A stretch of 64,000 bases of DNA from Clostridium beijerinckii (lineage in GTDB: Bacteria > Bacillota > Clostridia > Clostridiales > Clostridiaceae), in contig NZ_CP073653.1 of NCBI RefSeq assembly GCF_018223745.1, forward strand, positions 2,632,001 to 2,696,000, in the 5' to 3' direction. Under the pieces are notes generated by a model. The model was not told where the DNA came from. It made no database searches and saw only the letters and a list, made by a program, of their open reading frames with translations. Positions 46,088-55,881 of this stretch are shown piece by piece (the first letter of the stretch is position 1; the number at the start of each line of letters is the position of its first letter). A program made the position numbers and the translations under genes.

Positions 46088-46799
46088 GAATCTTAAAAAA
46101 CGTTATGGACAATTAGAAGTTCTTAAAGATATATCAGTAAATGTTACAGAAGGTGAAGTTCTTTGCATTATAGGTCCTTCAGGATCAGGAAAGAGTACTT
46201 TCTTAAGATGTCTTAATGGTTTAGAAGAAATTCAAGCAGGTAGTATTACAATACTAGGCCAAGAGCTTGTAAATAATAAGGACATAAATAAATTAAGAGA
46301 AGAAATCGGAATGGTGTTTCAATCTTTTAATTTATTCCCACACCTAACAGTTCTTCAAAATATGTTATTAGCACCTTTAGAATTGAAGAAGATGAACAAA
46401 GCTGAAGCAACTGAAAAAGCTCTTTCATTATTGGACAAAGTTGGATTAAAAGATAAAAAAGATGTTTATCCAGATACTTTATCTGGGGGACAAAAACAAA
46501 GGGTTGCAATTGCCAGAGCCCTTGAAATGAATCCTAAGATAATGTTATTTGATGAACCAACTTCTGCACTAGATCCTGAAATGGTTGGTGAAGTACTTAA
46601 GGTTATGAAAGATTTAGCTCAAGAAGGAATGACAATGGTTGTAGTAACTCATGAAATGAATTTTGCTAGAGATGTATCTGATAGAGTTATATTTATGGAT
46701 CAAGGATATATAGTTGAAGAAGGTCCTCCAGAAGAAATATTCACTGCACCTACTAGCGATAGATGTAAAGAGTTCTTAGATAAAGTAATTAACAATTAA
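46071..46799 (+). CDS. amino-acid ABC transporter ATP-binding protein
   Basis: A 242-residue ABC ATPase of the GlnQ/HisP type. Walker [10 protein letters not shown] is at about 33-41, the Q-loop at FQSFNLFPH, signature [15 protein letters not shown], Walker [19 protein letters not shown], and the switch histidine in [14 protein letters not shown]. It powers the permease encoded just upstream, overlapping by 17 bases with the ribosome site inside that gene. A strong hairpin terminator ends the operon. Confidence 0.95.
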   Translation: MVISAKNLKKRYGQLEVLKDISVNVTEGEVLCIIGPSGSGKSTFLRCLNGLEEIQAGSITILGQELVNNKDINKLREEIGMVFQSFNLFPHLTVLQNMLLAPLELKKMNKAEATEKALSLLDKVGLKDKKDVYPDTLSGGQKQRVAIARALEMNPKIMLFDEPTSALDPEMVGEVLKVMKDLAQEGMTMVVVTHEMNFARDVSDRVIFMDQGYIVEEGPPEEIFTAPTSDRCKEFLDKVINN

Positions 46800-46820
46800 A
46801 ATTTATTATATGAGAAATAA

Positions 46821-46875
46821 AGAGCATTGTTTCAATTTCAATATTTAATGACATTGAGAAACAATGTTCTTTTTA
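46821..46875 (+). terminator. intrinsic terminator of the amino-acid importer operon
   Basis: AGAGCATTGTTTC (46821-46833) pairs with GAAACAATGTTCT (46858-46870), 13 bp with one G-T, followed by TTTTAT. Confidence 0.85.
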
Positions 46876-47056
46876 TATATTTTTCATGGTTTTTTACTTG
46901 ATTTATTTATTAATATGCTATAATTTATATTTATTAGGTATTATAAGTAGAATAATAAATCTATACACTAACTCGTTAAAATATATAAAGAAGTACATTA
47001 TATTTTCGATTTATTGTTTTAGAAAATATAGCACATAGAAATTGGGGAGGATAAAA

Positions 47057-48067
47057 ATGATACAAATTAATCCGAAAAATTCTGAATTAAAAAATATAAT
47101 AATTCTAGCTACTGGGGGAACTATAGCTGGTACGGGAGAAGAGGGGAAGACTACTAATTATACAGCAGGTAACATAGATATAGAAGTGCTAGTTAGTAGT
47201 GTCAGAAATCTTGATAAAATAGCTAATATATATGGTGAGCAGATTGCTAATGTTGATAGTAATGATATAACTATGAATCATTGGTTAACTCTTGCCAATA
47301 GAATAAATGAACTTTCAAAGCAAGACGATGTCGATGGCTTTGTAATAACCCATGGTACTGATACATTAGAAGAGACAGCATACTTTTTAGATTTAACAGT
47401 TAAAACAGATAAACCAGTCGTACTAACAGGAGCAATGAGACCTTCAACTGCAACAAGTGCAGATGGACCTTTAAATTTATATCAGTCAGTAGCATTAGCT
47501 GCTAGCGATTTATCAAGAGGGCATGGAGCAATGGTTGTTTTTTCAGATGGAATTTATAGTGGAAGAAATGTCCAAAAAATCAACACCTTTAAAACAAATG
47601 CCTTTAACTCAATTGAATTTGGATGCCTTGGTTACATGAGAGACAATATACCATTCTTTTTTAATAAGTCAATAAAACCACATACAATTTATTCACAATT
47701 TGATGTTACAGGATTAACTGAGCTGCCTAAGGTTTCTATCGCATATTTCCATATTGACGCTGATCCTTCGATTATTGACTACTTTGCTCAAAACTCGGAA
47801 GGAATTGTAATAGCGGGTGCGGGAAGTGGTACTTTCAGCTCAAATTGGTTGGAAGAAATCAGGAATCTTGAAACAAAGGGGATTCCAGTTGTGAGATCTT
47901 CAAGAATAGGAAACGGTATAATATTAACAGATTCAACTATAGATAAATACTCAAATTGCATTCCAAGTTATACATTATCACCTCCAAAATCTAGGATATT
48001 ACTTACACTGGCACTTACTAAGACTAAAGACTACTCTGAAATAAAAAGAATATTTGCAGAGTATTAA
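47057..48067 (+). CDS. L-asparaginase, cytoplasmic
   Basis: A 336-residue type I/II asparaginase that hydrolyses L-asparagine to aspartate and ammonia. First active-site threonine T22 is in LATGGTIAGTGEEG, and the second block VITHGTDTLEETAYFL carries the Thr/Asp pair. There is no signal peptide, so it is intracellular. A TTG at 47042 is in frame but overlaps GGGGAGG (47044-47050); ATG 47057, 6 bases on, is the start. It follows an amino-acid importer, which may supply its substrate; that link is inferred from position only. Confidence 0.92.
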   Translation: MIQINPKNSELKNIIILATGGTIAGTGEEGKTTNYTAGNIDIEVLVSSVRNLDKIANIYGEQIANVDSNDITMNHWLTLANRINELSKQDDVDGFVITHGTDTLEETAYFLDLTVKTDKPVVLTGAMRPSTATSADGPLNLYQSVALAASDLSRGHGAMVVFSDGIYSGRNVQKINTFKTNAFNSIEFGCLGYMRDNIPFFFNKSIKPHTIYSQFDVTGLTELPKVSIAYFHIDADPSIIDYFAQNSEGIVIAGAGSGTFSSNWLEEIRNLETKGIPVVRSSRIGNGIILTDSTIDKYSNCIPSYTLSPPKSRILLTLALTKTKDYSEIKRIFAEY

Positions 48068-48152
48068 TTCAAATATTATAAAAATTTTAACTAAATGTAG
48101 TTTGCTATAAAATGTTTCATAGATCTCATACTAATTGAAAAAGTTATACTTA

Positions 48153-48195
48153 AGGTAAAGATAGTTTATAAAAATACTATCTTTACCTTTTTATT
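48153..48195 (+). terminator. intrinsic terminator after asparaginase
   Basis: AAGGTAAAGATAGT pairs perfectly with ACTATCTTTACCTT (14 bp), followed by TTTTA. Confidence 0.9.
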
Positions 48196-48210
48196 TATAG
48201 ATAACCCAAC

Positions 48211-48708
48211 TATAATCTATACTTATGCGTATAACTCACCGAAATGAATAATATACTTTTGTTCCAGTTTCTAGGTTATTTTGATGGGTAATTCTAAGAC
48301 TATAAATTTGCACCCAAAGTGCTGGCTTATAGGGGGCTAAGATTTTAAGTTCATATCTTCATTAGAAATCATAAATATATTTGTGTAGAAAACATTTGAA
48401 AATGAGCTGTTAAAGGTTCTTAAGCAGAGAACCCAAATCTTTGATTTGGTGAGAATCGCTTACTCAGTGAACGAACGTGAGTCGAGTTTCCGCTAACAGT
48501 TGTTCCATTTTAGCTTGTGAAGTGAGAGTCCAAAATTTTATTTTGGGTTCTCGAACTTCCTCAGCGAATGTAATGAGTCGAGCTTCAGTAGAAAAGTGGG
48601 AGCATGCTAAAGTGGATACAACCTGCTGCTTAGAACCTTCAGCGATATTTTCATAGCTTTTCGGAATCAAAATATTTATGATTTCGGTAAGTTATCACGT
48701 AAATACAG
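48211..48708 (+). mobile_element. composite MITE-like element (HA plus HB), copy 2
   Basis: About 498 bases. It has an intact left terminal repeat (48211-48246), an HA palindrome truncated after the CACCCAAAGTGCTGG segment, then a complete 321-base HB module (48365-48685) with about 19 substitutions and no indel against copy 1, then a decayed right terminal repeat. It lies just after the asparaginase terminator, in the same orientation as copy 1. Confidence 0.75.
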
Positions 48709-48804
48709 TTTTAAATTTGGATATTAAGAAATATTTTAGTCATCAAATAAAACTTCGTATTCATATAATAAATGAAATCAATATAATGTTATAGGGCTTT
48801 TTAT

Positions 48805-49737
48805 ATGAAAGAACAATGCACAGAAAGCAATGACTTTTTTAAGAGGTTATATAAAAATGGTAAATTAATTGAATTTGATGAAAAATCTAAAATAGTATTT
48901 ATAAGTGATGTTCATAGGGGCGACGGTGGGTATGCTGATTCTTTAAGACAAAACAGAAATATTTATAAAGCTGCTCTTGGATTTTATTATGAAAATGGAT
49001 ATACTTTAATAGAATTAGGTGATGGTGATGAATTATGGAAAAATAAAGATTGTTTAGATATCGCCTATAATTATAAAGATGTTTTTTCAATGCTTAATGA
49101 CTTTTATGATGATAATAGGTTGTGTTTGGTATACGGAAATCATGATATAGTAAAAGCTAACCCAGAATTCATAAAACGGCAAGAAAGACTTTTTGCAAAT
49201 GCCGGAAATGGCTTTGGACGTGAGATGATAAACTTATATTCTAATATAACTTTTTATGAAGGAGTTATACTTAGATATATGCCATCAAAAGAGGATATAA
49301 TTGCATTTCATGGGCATCAAGTAGATTTTATTAATTGTGAGATGTGGAAAACTAGCAGGTTTCTAGTAAGACATGTATGGAGATTTATGGAGGGAGTTGC
49401 AGGGTTTAAACCTCCAACTAGTCCAGCAAGTAATTATGATAAAGGAACAAAAATAGATCATATACTTGGACATTTAGCTCGTAAGGAGAAAAAAGTTATA
49501 ATCTGCGGGCATACTCACAACGATATATTTCCTGAAGCAGATGAGGGGATTTATTTCAATGATGGCTGCTGTGTGTTTCCATCAGCAGTAACTTGTATTG
49601 AATTAACAGGTGGTAAAATATCATTAATTAAGTGGGCTATAGAAGTTGATAGTAAAGATGTTTTATACATTAATAAAACTATAATTGGAGGTCCTGAAAA
49701 TTTAGAAAAGTACTTTTATTATGCAAAACAGTTTTAG
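48805..49737 (+). CDS. metallophosphoesterase
   Basis: A 310-residue calcineurin-like phosphoesterase. All metal motifs are present in order: ISDVHRGD (about 33-40), LGDGDE, VYGNHD, FHGHQVD and CGHTHND. The family hydrolyses phosphomonoesters or diesters with a two-metal centre; the substrate is unknown. No clear ribosome site precedes ATG 48805, so the start is uncertain by a few codons. The dipeptidase gene follows 31 bases after the stop and is probably co-transcribed. Confidence 0.85.
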   Translation: MKEQCTESNDFFKRLYKNGKLIEFDEKSKIVFISDVHRGDGGYADSLRQNRNIYKAALGFYYENGYTLIELGDGDELWKNKDCLDIAYNYKDVFSMLNDFYDDNRLCLVYGNHDIVKANPEFIKRQERLFANAGNGFGREMINLYSNITFYEGVILRYMPSKEDIIAFHGHQVDFINCEMWKTSRFLVRHVWRFMEGVAGFKPPTSPASNYDKGTKIDHILGHLARKEKKVIICGHTHNDIFPEADEGIYFNDGCCVFPSAVTCIELTGGKISLIKWAIEVDSKDVLYINKTIIGGPENLEKYFYYAKQF

Positions 49738-49768
49738 AGTAGAAGAACGTTTGAAAAGGAGATTATAT

Positions 49769-50704
49769 ATGAAGTTTATTGATTTACATTGTGATACTGC
49801 AAGTAGAATTTTTTATGAAAAGTTAAATCTTAATCATAAGAAGTGCAAAGTTAATATTGAAAATTTAAAAAGAGGCGAAAATTTAGGTCAGGTTTTTGCA
49901 TTTTTCATAGAGAAAGAATCAATTGAAGATCCATATGATGAATTTATAAAATTATATAATAGCTTTACTCAAGAAATAAGTAAAAACAAAAGAGAGATAG
50001 AAATTGTAAGAAATACAGCTGAGCTAAAAAATGCTGAAAAATCAGGTAAGATTGGAGCTTTTTTATCCATAGAAGAAGGAGAAGTCATCAAAGGAGATAT
50101 ACAAAAGCTAAGAACTGTATATGATATGGGGATTAGAATCATAACAATTACTTGGAATTATCAAAACTCATTAGGGTATCCTAACGCAGGTTATACTTAT
50201 AGAAATAAAGGATTAACTAGAAAAGGAGTTGAAGTTATTGAAGAATGTGAAACCTTAGGCATAATTCCTGATGCATCTCATTTATCAGATGCTGGATTTT
50301 ATGATTTGATTAGAATTTGCAAAAAACCATTTATAGCTTCACATTCTAATGCACGTGCGATCACAGAGCATCCTAGAAATTTAGATGATAATATGATAAA
50401 ATTATTAGCTGAAAAGGGTGGAGTAATGGGGATAAACTTTTGTTCTGATTTTTTAGGAAATGAAAGTGTATCGTTAATAGAAGAAATGATTTGTCATATA
50501 AAACATATTAGGAACATTGGAGGAATTGATGTACTTGCCCTTGGAAGCGATTTTGATGGAATACACAATGAGGTGGAAATAGAAAACGCTTCAGAATTTA
50601 ATAAATTATATTTGGCACTTAAACAAAATCATTTTAAGGAATCAGAGATAGAAAAAATATTTTATAAAAATGTCCTAAGGGTTTTTGAAGAAAACTTTAA
50701 ATAA
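49769..50704 (+). CDS. membrane dipeptidase-type metallopeptidase (M19)
   Basis: A 311-residue peptidase of family M19 (renal dipeptidase type), cleaving dipeptides with two zinc ions. Zinc site 1 is H7/D9 in FIDLHCDT; others are the bridging glutamate in LSIEEGEV, histidines in DASHLSDAGF and ASHSNARAI, and GSDFDGI near the C terminus. A frame is open from 49721, inside the upstream gene, but AAAAGGAG stands 7 bases before ATG 49769, where the protein naturally begins MKFIDLHCDT. Soluble, no signal peptide. Confidence 0.9.
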   Translation: MKFIDLHCDTASRIFYEKLNLNHKKCKVNIENLKRGENLGQVFAFFIEKESIEDPYDEFIKLYNSFTQEISKNKREIEIVRNTAELKNAEKSGKIGAFLSIEEGEVIKGDIQKLRTVYDMGIRIITITWNYQNSLGYPNAGYTYRNKGLTRKGVEVIEECETLGIIPDASHLSDAGFYDLIRICKKPFIASHSNARAITEHPRNLDDNMIKLLAEKGGVMGINFCSDFLGNESVSLIEEMICHIKHIRNIGGIDVLALGSDFDGIHNEVEIENASEFNKLYLALKQNHFKESEIEKIFYKNVLRVFEENFK

Positions 50705-50891
50705 TAAAAATTCATATATATGATGCAATTGAAAATTACGACCAAATTCTTGAAATGCATGTGTTATAAAAAATTTTAATTTATAAAATATTATCTTAAA
50801 TTATCAGTCAATACAAACTAAATAATTTTATGAAGAGTGAATATGTTATTTAGAAATTATATAATAGAATACAATGAAAATTTAAAAGGTG

Positions 50892-50928
50892 GTGAATTTG
50901 TCAGATATTCAGTTATATAATATCTGAC
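50892..50928 (+). promoter_or_regulatory. short upstream frame overlapping a leader hairpin
   Basis: An AAAAGG site is followed by in-frame GTG (50892) and TTG (50898) codons opening a ~12-codon frame that ends at TGA 50925. Its second half forms a perfect 10-bp stem, GTCAGATATT with AATATCTGAC (50900-50909/50919-50928), just 11 bases before the next start codon. Possible translational control; speculative. Confidence 0.3.
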
Positions 50929-50939
50929 TAAGGTTTGTT

Positions 50940-51683
50940 ATGAATAAATTAAGGGGTAAAGTTGCATTAATTACAGGTGCATCAAGAGGCATAGGAAGAG
51001 CTATAGCAGTAGAGCTCGCAAAAGAAGGGGCAAGCGTTATAATAAATTACTCTACTGATGACGAAGGTGCAAAGGAAACTTTGGAAGAGATAAAGAGTAT
51101 AAACGGCTATGGAGTTATAGTAAAAGGAGATATATCAGCTTTTGATAATTGCCAAATGATAGTTGAAGAAGTTTTAAAAGTAATGGGGAAGATTGATATT
51201 CTAGTAAACAATGCAGGCATAAGTCATATAGGTTTATTTATGGATTCAACAGAAGAAGAAATAAGCAGGATATTGAATACAAATCTTTTAGGAGCAATTT
51301 ATTTAACAAAGCATGTCCTAAATAATATGATTTCCAGAAAAAGTGGAACTGTCATAAATATTTCTTCTATGTGGGGAGAAGTTGGAGCCTCTTGTGAAGT
51401 GTTGTATTCAGCTACAAAAGGTGGATTGAATTCATTCACAAAAGCACTTGCAAAAGAAGTGGCGCCTTCTAATGTAAGAGTCAATTGTATAGCTCCAGGA
51501 GTAATAGATACAAAAATGAACTCATTTTTAGAAGGAGATGAAAAAAAATCCCTAGAGGAAGAAATTCCTCTAGGAAGATTTGGACTTCCAAGTGAGATTG
51601 GTAAAATTGCTGTATTTTTATCTAGTGAAGAGTCATCGTATATAACAGGGCAAATAATAAGAGCAGATGGTGGATATATTTAA
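50940..51683 (+). CDS. SDR oxidoreductase, probably EF-P 5-aminopentanone reductase (YmfI-like)
   Basis: A 247-residue short-chain dehydrogenase. NAD(P) loop TGASRGIG (about 14-21), NNAG, and the catalytic Ser and Tyr-x-x-x-Lys in INISSMWGEVGASCEV then YSATKGG. FabG-like overall, but the SSMWGEVGASCE stretch is typical of YmfI, which finishes the 5-aminopentanol modification of elongation factor P in Bacillus. I prefer YmfI with moderate certainty; generic 3-oxoacyl-ACP reductase is the alternative. Ribosome site weak (AAGG). It ends 11 bases from the convergent kinase gene. Confidence 0.8.
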   Translation: MNKLRGKVALITGASRGIGRAIAVELAKEGASVIINYSTDDEGAKETLEEIKSINGYGVIVKGDISAFDNCQMIVEEVLKVMGKIDILVNNAGISHIGLFMDSTEEEISRILNTNLLGAIYLTKHVLNNMISRKSGTVINISSMWGEVGASCEVLYSATKGGLNSFTKALAKEVAPSNVRVNCIAPGVIDTKMNSFLEGDEKKSLEEEIPLGRFGLPSEIGKIAVFLSSEESSYITGQIIRADGGYI

Positions 51684-51694
51684 TGTATATCCGC

Positions 51695-53215
51695 TTACTC
51701 TTCTTCACCTTCAGGTGATACTATTTTCTCCAAGTAAAAATAAAATTCTACACCATTATTGATGTTTTGTAAATTAAACTCACTGTTATGAAGACGTAGT
51801 ATATTTTTAACTATTGATAAGCCAATTCCAGTACTGTTCTTTTGAGTTCTTTCTCTAGATTTATCTATTCTATAGAATTTATCAAAAAGTTTGCTTATTT
51901 CAGCCTCAGGAATAACTACGCCAATATTTTGAACAGATATTTTAAACTTGTCTAGACCTTCTTCAATATTTACGTTTATGTCATTGCCAGGAGGAGTATA
52001 TTTAATTGCATTTGTTATGAGATTAGTTAAAACCTGCTCCATTTGAAATGGATCTGCATAAACATAGCTATAAGGTATTGATGAATTAAAGTTTACATTG
52101 AACTTATTTTCTTCAAAGTCTAGCTTATGCTTCTTTAATATTTTATTAATTAATCTATTAATATTAAAAGATTCAAAATTTGGTTTTATAATCCCAGATT
52201 CAAGTTTTGAAAGTTCTAGCATGTTAGTGACTAATACAGTCATCTTTTTCGACTCATCAATTATAGTTTCTAAATATAAATTGGCGTCTTCGCCAGACAC
52301 AATACCATCTTTAATACCTTCTGCATATCCTTCTATAATTCCTATTGGGGTTTTTAGTTCATGACTAACGTTAGATATGAAATCTTTTCTCATATCTTCT
52401 AATTGTCTTTCTTTTTCAATATCATCTTTTAATTTCTTGTTTTTTTGCTGTAAATCTACTAAAGCAGCTTGTAGATTTTTAGATAAAAAATTTAGCGATT
52501 TGGCAAGGCTTCCTATTTCATCATCTCTATCAGTTTCACAAACTTTTGCTGAGAAATCCATATGAGATATTTTGTTTGCTGTATTGGTTAAGTTTACAAG
52601 AGGCTTAGATATAAGGTTAGAGTAAATTGAAGAAAGTATTACTGATATAACAATCAATCCAAAAAACAAATATACAAAAAATTCACTCATAACTTCAGAG
52701 GCTTCCTTTATTGGCTGAATTGAAGCAACGCAAAAAATAAGACTATCATTTTTTGTGGTTATAGACATAGGGCTAATTACACCAATTTTACTTAAGCCGC
52801 TGCTCTCATTGGTAAAAGTTGTATACTTGGTTTGAGAATGAGTAATAACATCATTAATCAAATCGCTATTATTTATTAATTCTTTACCAAAAGAAGTTAA
52901 GGTATCAAAACTCTCCTTATCACTATAAATATTGTTAGAAAAATATTTTATATCTCCATTTGTTGATGTAATGATGATTTTAGCATTATTATCATTCTCA
53001 AATTTTTGCAAGGCCTTATACAAGTCAGCATCATTGTCTATATGAAGTGAATATAAATCATGAAACTTATTAACTTCTTTAACTAATGAAATTGTTTTTT
53101 TGTAAGAATAAAAACTTTCAAAGAAAAAAGCTTGTGCAAAGTAAGTTATGAACATTAATGCAAGAACAAGGCCTAATGTTATGCTAAATAGCCTTTTAGA
53201 TAAACTACGCCTCAT
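51695..53215 (-). CDS. sensor histidine kinase with HAMP domain
   Basis: A 506-residue membrane kinase: TM1 about 10-32, an extracellular sensor region (33-175), TM2 about 179-199, HAMP about 200-255, coiled linker, HisKA with phospho-accepting H285 in FISNVSHELKTP, then an HATPase domain (NLITNAIKYTPPG, GIGLSIVKNIL). It phosphorylates the OmpR-type regulator whose stop codon directly abuts this start. The signal is unknown; the layout resembles cell-envelope stress sensors. Acidic tail GEEE. Confidence 0.92.
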   Translation of the reverse strand: MRRSLSKRLFSITLGLVLALMFITYFAQAFFFESFYSYKKTISLVKEVNKFHDLYSLHIDNDADLYKALQKFENDNNAKIIITSTNGDIKYFSNNIYSDKESFDTLTSFGKELINNSDLINDVITHSQTKYTTFTNESSGLSKIGVISPMSITTKNDSLIFCVASIQPIKEASEVMSEFFVYLFFGLIVISVILSSIYSNLISKPLVNLTNTANKISHMDFSAKVCETDRDDEIGSLAKSLNFLSKNLQAALVDLQQKNKKLKDDIEKERQLEDMRKDFISNVSHELKTPIGIIEGYAEGIKDGIVSGEDANLYLETIIDESKKMTVLVTNMLELSKLESGIIKPNFESFNINRLINKILKKHKLDFEENKFNVNFNSSIPYSYVYADPFQMEQVLTNLITNAIKYTPPGNDINVNIEEGLDKFKISVQNIGVVIPEAEISKLFDKFYRIDKSRERTQKNSTGIGLSIVKNILRLHNSEFNLQNINNGVEFYFYLEKIVSPEGEEE

Positions 53216-53887
53216 TTATTTAACCTCAAATTTATAGCCGCTGCCACGAACTGTAATTATATAATTAGATTTATCTAACAGCTTTTCACGAAGTCTTTTA
53301 ACGTTAGTGTCAACTGTACGTATATCTCCGTAGTAGTCAATCCCCCAAACATTATCCAATATATTATCTCTACTTAAAGCAATTCCTTCATTAGTAACTA
53401 AGTACATTAAAAGTTCGTACTCTTTTGGAGATAATATTATTTCTTTACCATCAATTTTTACTTCATGCGAAAGTTTGTTTATAGTTAAACCATTAAAATC
53501 TTGAAAGCTCGAATCTAAGTCTTCTCTGGTTCTTTTTAGAAGAGCCTTAACTTTAGCAATTAAAACTTTAGGGCTAAAGGGTTTTGTTATATAATCATCA
53601 GCTCCGTAATCATAACCTTGAAGTTTATCCTCTTCTTCACCTTTTGCAGTGAGTAAAACTACAGGAACGGTAGAGACTTCTCTCAATTTTTCCAACATAG
53701 TTAATCCATCCATAACAGGCATCATAATATCTAAAAGTACCAAATCAATTTTTTGTGTACTAAATACAAATAATCCTTCTTCGCCATTTGAGGCTTCAAA
53801 AACATTAAAATCTTCCTTTATTAAATAATCTCTAAGTAAAAATCTAATTCTTAGTTCATCTTCAACAATTAAAATAGACTTTCTCAT
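53216..53887 (-). CDS. OmpR-family response regulator
   Basis: A 223-residue regulator: N-terminal receiver with VEDE and phospho-acceptor D53 in LLDIMMPVMDG, switch lysine in ITKPFSP, and a C-terminal winged helix (LSPKEYELLMYLVTNEGIALSRD, WGIDYYGDIRTVDTNVKRLREKL). AAGGAG precedes the ATG. Stop and kinase start are adjacent, so the pair is one transcription and translation unit. Target genes not evident nearby. Confidence 0.94.
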   Translation of the reverse strand: MRKSILIVEDELRIRFLLRDYLIKEDFNVFEASNGEEGLFVFSTQKIDLVLLDIMMPVMDGLTMLEKLREVSTVPVVLLTAKGEEEDKLQGYDYGADDYITKPFSPKVLIAKVKALLKRTREDLDSSFQDFNGLTINKLSHEVKIDGKEIILSPKEYELLMYLVTNEGIALSRDNILDNVWGIDYYGDIRTVDTNVKRLREKLLDKSNYIITVRGSGYKFEVK

Positions 53888-54020
53888 AACATTTCATCTC
53901 CTTATATGTGAACGTGTAAATTCATACAATGGTTATAATAACATAATACCTTACAAATAAGGCAATTCTATTACAATTATATATCACATTGTACAATTTT
54001 TTATGTCCTAAGCGCAATAT

Positions 54021-54123
54021 AATATTGCAAAAATAATCCTTTATCAAAATTCTAAAAATATTACAAGAATTTTGGTTGTAATTGTGAATTGTGAAATGTG
54101 TATTGTGAATTGCAACATACATA
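54021..54123. repeat. GTGAATT-rich dispersed repeat, copy 2
   Basis: Second copy of the repeat at 8603-8707: ATATTGCAAAAAT, then ATTCTAAAAATATT, then the ATTGTGAATTGTGAAATGTG core and AATTGCAAC end. It lies in the ~700-base gap between the response-regulator gene and the peptidase gene; the rest of that gap (to 54604) shows nothing else but the inverted repeat at 54114-54162. Confidence 0.75.
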
Positions 54124-54162
54124 TTATATTAAGTTTAGCATATAAAGATCAATATGTATGTT
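54114..54162. repeat. 12-bp inverted repeat
   Basis: AACATACATATT (54114-54125) and AATATGTATGTT (54151-54162) are perfectly complementary with a 25-base loop, abutting the end of the GTGAATT repeat. Confidence 0.5.
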
Positions 54163-54604
54163 ATAATAGTAAATCTACATTTAAGATTGCAATAAAACAA
54201 GATCTAAGCAGTACTAAAATCTGCAAGCTCAATTACAAGGTATATATTAAATTCATTATAGTATAATAATGTAAATACTCTCATATATTATATTGGATAA
54301 TAATTATCTATAAATAATAAATTTATAATGATTATCATGAATTTAGAAGAAATAAAAAGATTTTTAAGAATATACGTCAGACATCTTGTGTGGATAATAA
54401 TACTAATTTTGAATTGGAACATATATTTGTGTTATTATATAGGTGTATAGATTATTTTTGATTATAGAAATTTACTTTTGTTTTGTGATATGATTATGAA
54501 TGGCATATTTATACTTTAAAACGTGATTAGCATTACTAGTGTTATTTTAAATGAAAAGATCGCAAAGTATCAGGATATTTGATATGTAATTAGGAGAATA
54601 GTGA

Positions 54605-55846
54605 ATGATAAAATTAAATTTTGATGTGAAGAGACATACACTTGAAAATGGCTTGGAAGTAATAACTATTAAGAAGGATACTCAAATTGCATCTATTAAT
54701 ATAGGAGTTAAGGTCGGTGCTCTATATGAGAATATGAAAGAAAAAGGTATAAGTCACTTTATTGAACATACTTTGTTTAAAGGAACCATCAATAGAACTG
54801 GTGAAGAGTTAAATGATGAATTAGAGGCTTTAGGTGGAGAATATAATGCTTATACAGATTATGATGTTACGGTTTATACGATTAGCTGCTTGATTGAAGA
54901 ATTTAAAAAAGCAACAGAGCTTTTGGCCGATATGATTGTAAATCCAACATTTGATAAAAATGAAATAGAAAAAGAACGAGGTGTAATTTTATCAGAAATA
55001 AGGATGAGCAAAGATGATATAGAGGATTTTAGTTTTAAAAATGTAAATAAACTTGCATTTAATAAAAGTGCTTTGAAATATGAAGTTACTGGACTTGAAG
55101 AGAATGTTTCTGGATTCACCAGAAAGAAATTGATGTCTTTTTATAAAAGGTACTATACACCAAAAAATTCTCTCATAACTATGGTATCGCCTTTAGAGCA
55201 TGATGAAGCTATAAACTTAGTGAAAAACTATTTCAGTCAATGGGAAGGGCAAAAGCCGGAACCTATAAATATCATAATAGAAAAAAATAAAGAAATAACA
55301 GGAATAAGTTATAAGAAGGATATAGAGCAAAGCACTATAGTCTATTTATATACCTTCAATGATTTAGAAAAATCAAATGAACTTCCACTAAGAATTTTGA
55401 ATCATAGACTTGGGGAAAGTTCGAATTCACTTCTTTTTAGAGAAATTAGAGAGAATAGGGGATTAGCTTACGATATTTATACTCATTTAGAAATAACCAA
55501 TAATATAAAAACTCTCTATATATACACAGCAGTTAGTGAGGAAAACGTTGATGAAGCTAAAGCGGCCATTGAGGAAACAATAAAAAGCGTAGTTGATGGA
55601 AAGATTCAAATAGGAGATAGAGATTTAAATATAATGAAGAAAGTCCATAAGACAGCTGTAATATCAACATTAGAGGATTCATCTGAGTTATGCAATTACA
55701 TGCTTCATCAGGCATTAGAGGGCGAGGACATATTTGAATTTGTTAAAGATATGGATAGATTAAATATGGTGGATATATTAAAGATTAATGAAGTTGGGAA
55801 AAAAGTTTTAAAAAGCCCAACGATACACATACTAAAGTCTAACTAG
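54605..55846 (+). CDS. M16-family zinc peptidase
   Basis: A 413-residue pitrilysin-type metallopeptidase related to processing peptidases. The inverted zinc motif HFIEH (H51, E54, H55) is followed 76 residues later by the third ligand E131 in VILSEIR, the spacing expected for M16. The C-terminal inactive-type domain carries the LRENRGLAYDI-like segment (FREIRENRGLAYDIYTHLE). GGAG precedes the ATG. RecX follows 35 bases on. Substrate unknown. Confidence 0.92.
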   Translation: MIKLNFDVKRHTLENGLEVITIKKDTQIASINIGVKVGALYENMKEKGISHFIEHTLFKGTINRTGEELNDELEALGGEYNAYTDYDVTVYTISCLIEEFKKATELLADMIVNPTFDKNEIEKERGVILSEIRMSKDDIEDFSFKNVNKLAFNKSALKYEVTGLEENVSGFTRKKLMSFYKRYYTPKNSLITMVSPLEHDEAINLVKNYFSQWEGQKPEPINIIIEKNKEITGISYKKDIEQSTIVYLYTFNDLEKSNELPLRILNHRLGESSNSLLFREIRENRGLAYDIYTHLEITNNIKTLYIYTAVSEENVDEAKAAIEETIKSVVDGKIQIGDRDLNIMKKVHKTAVISTLEDSSELCNYMLHQALEGEDIFEFVKDMDRLNMVDILKINEVGKKVLKSPTIHILKSN

Positions 55847-55881
55847 TAAATTAAATAATAAAAAAGGTGAAAGTTTTAACT

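Noticed and set aside
50940..51683. fatty-acid synthesis fabG
   Set aside because: No fab neighbours, and the segment around the catalytic serine fits YmfI better. Kept as an SDR with a YmfI preference.
54072..54266. 64-codon frame after the OmpR-type gene
   Set aside because: It is the same repeat-derived translation as at 8541, with no ribosome site and no protein character.
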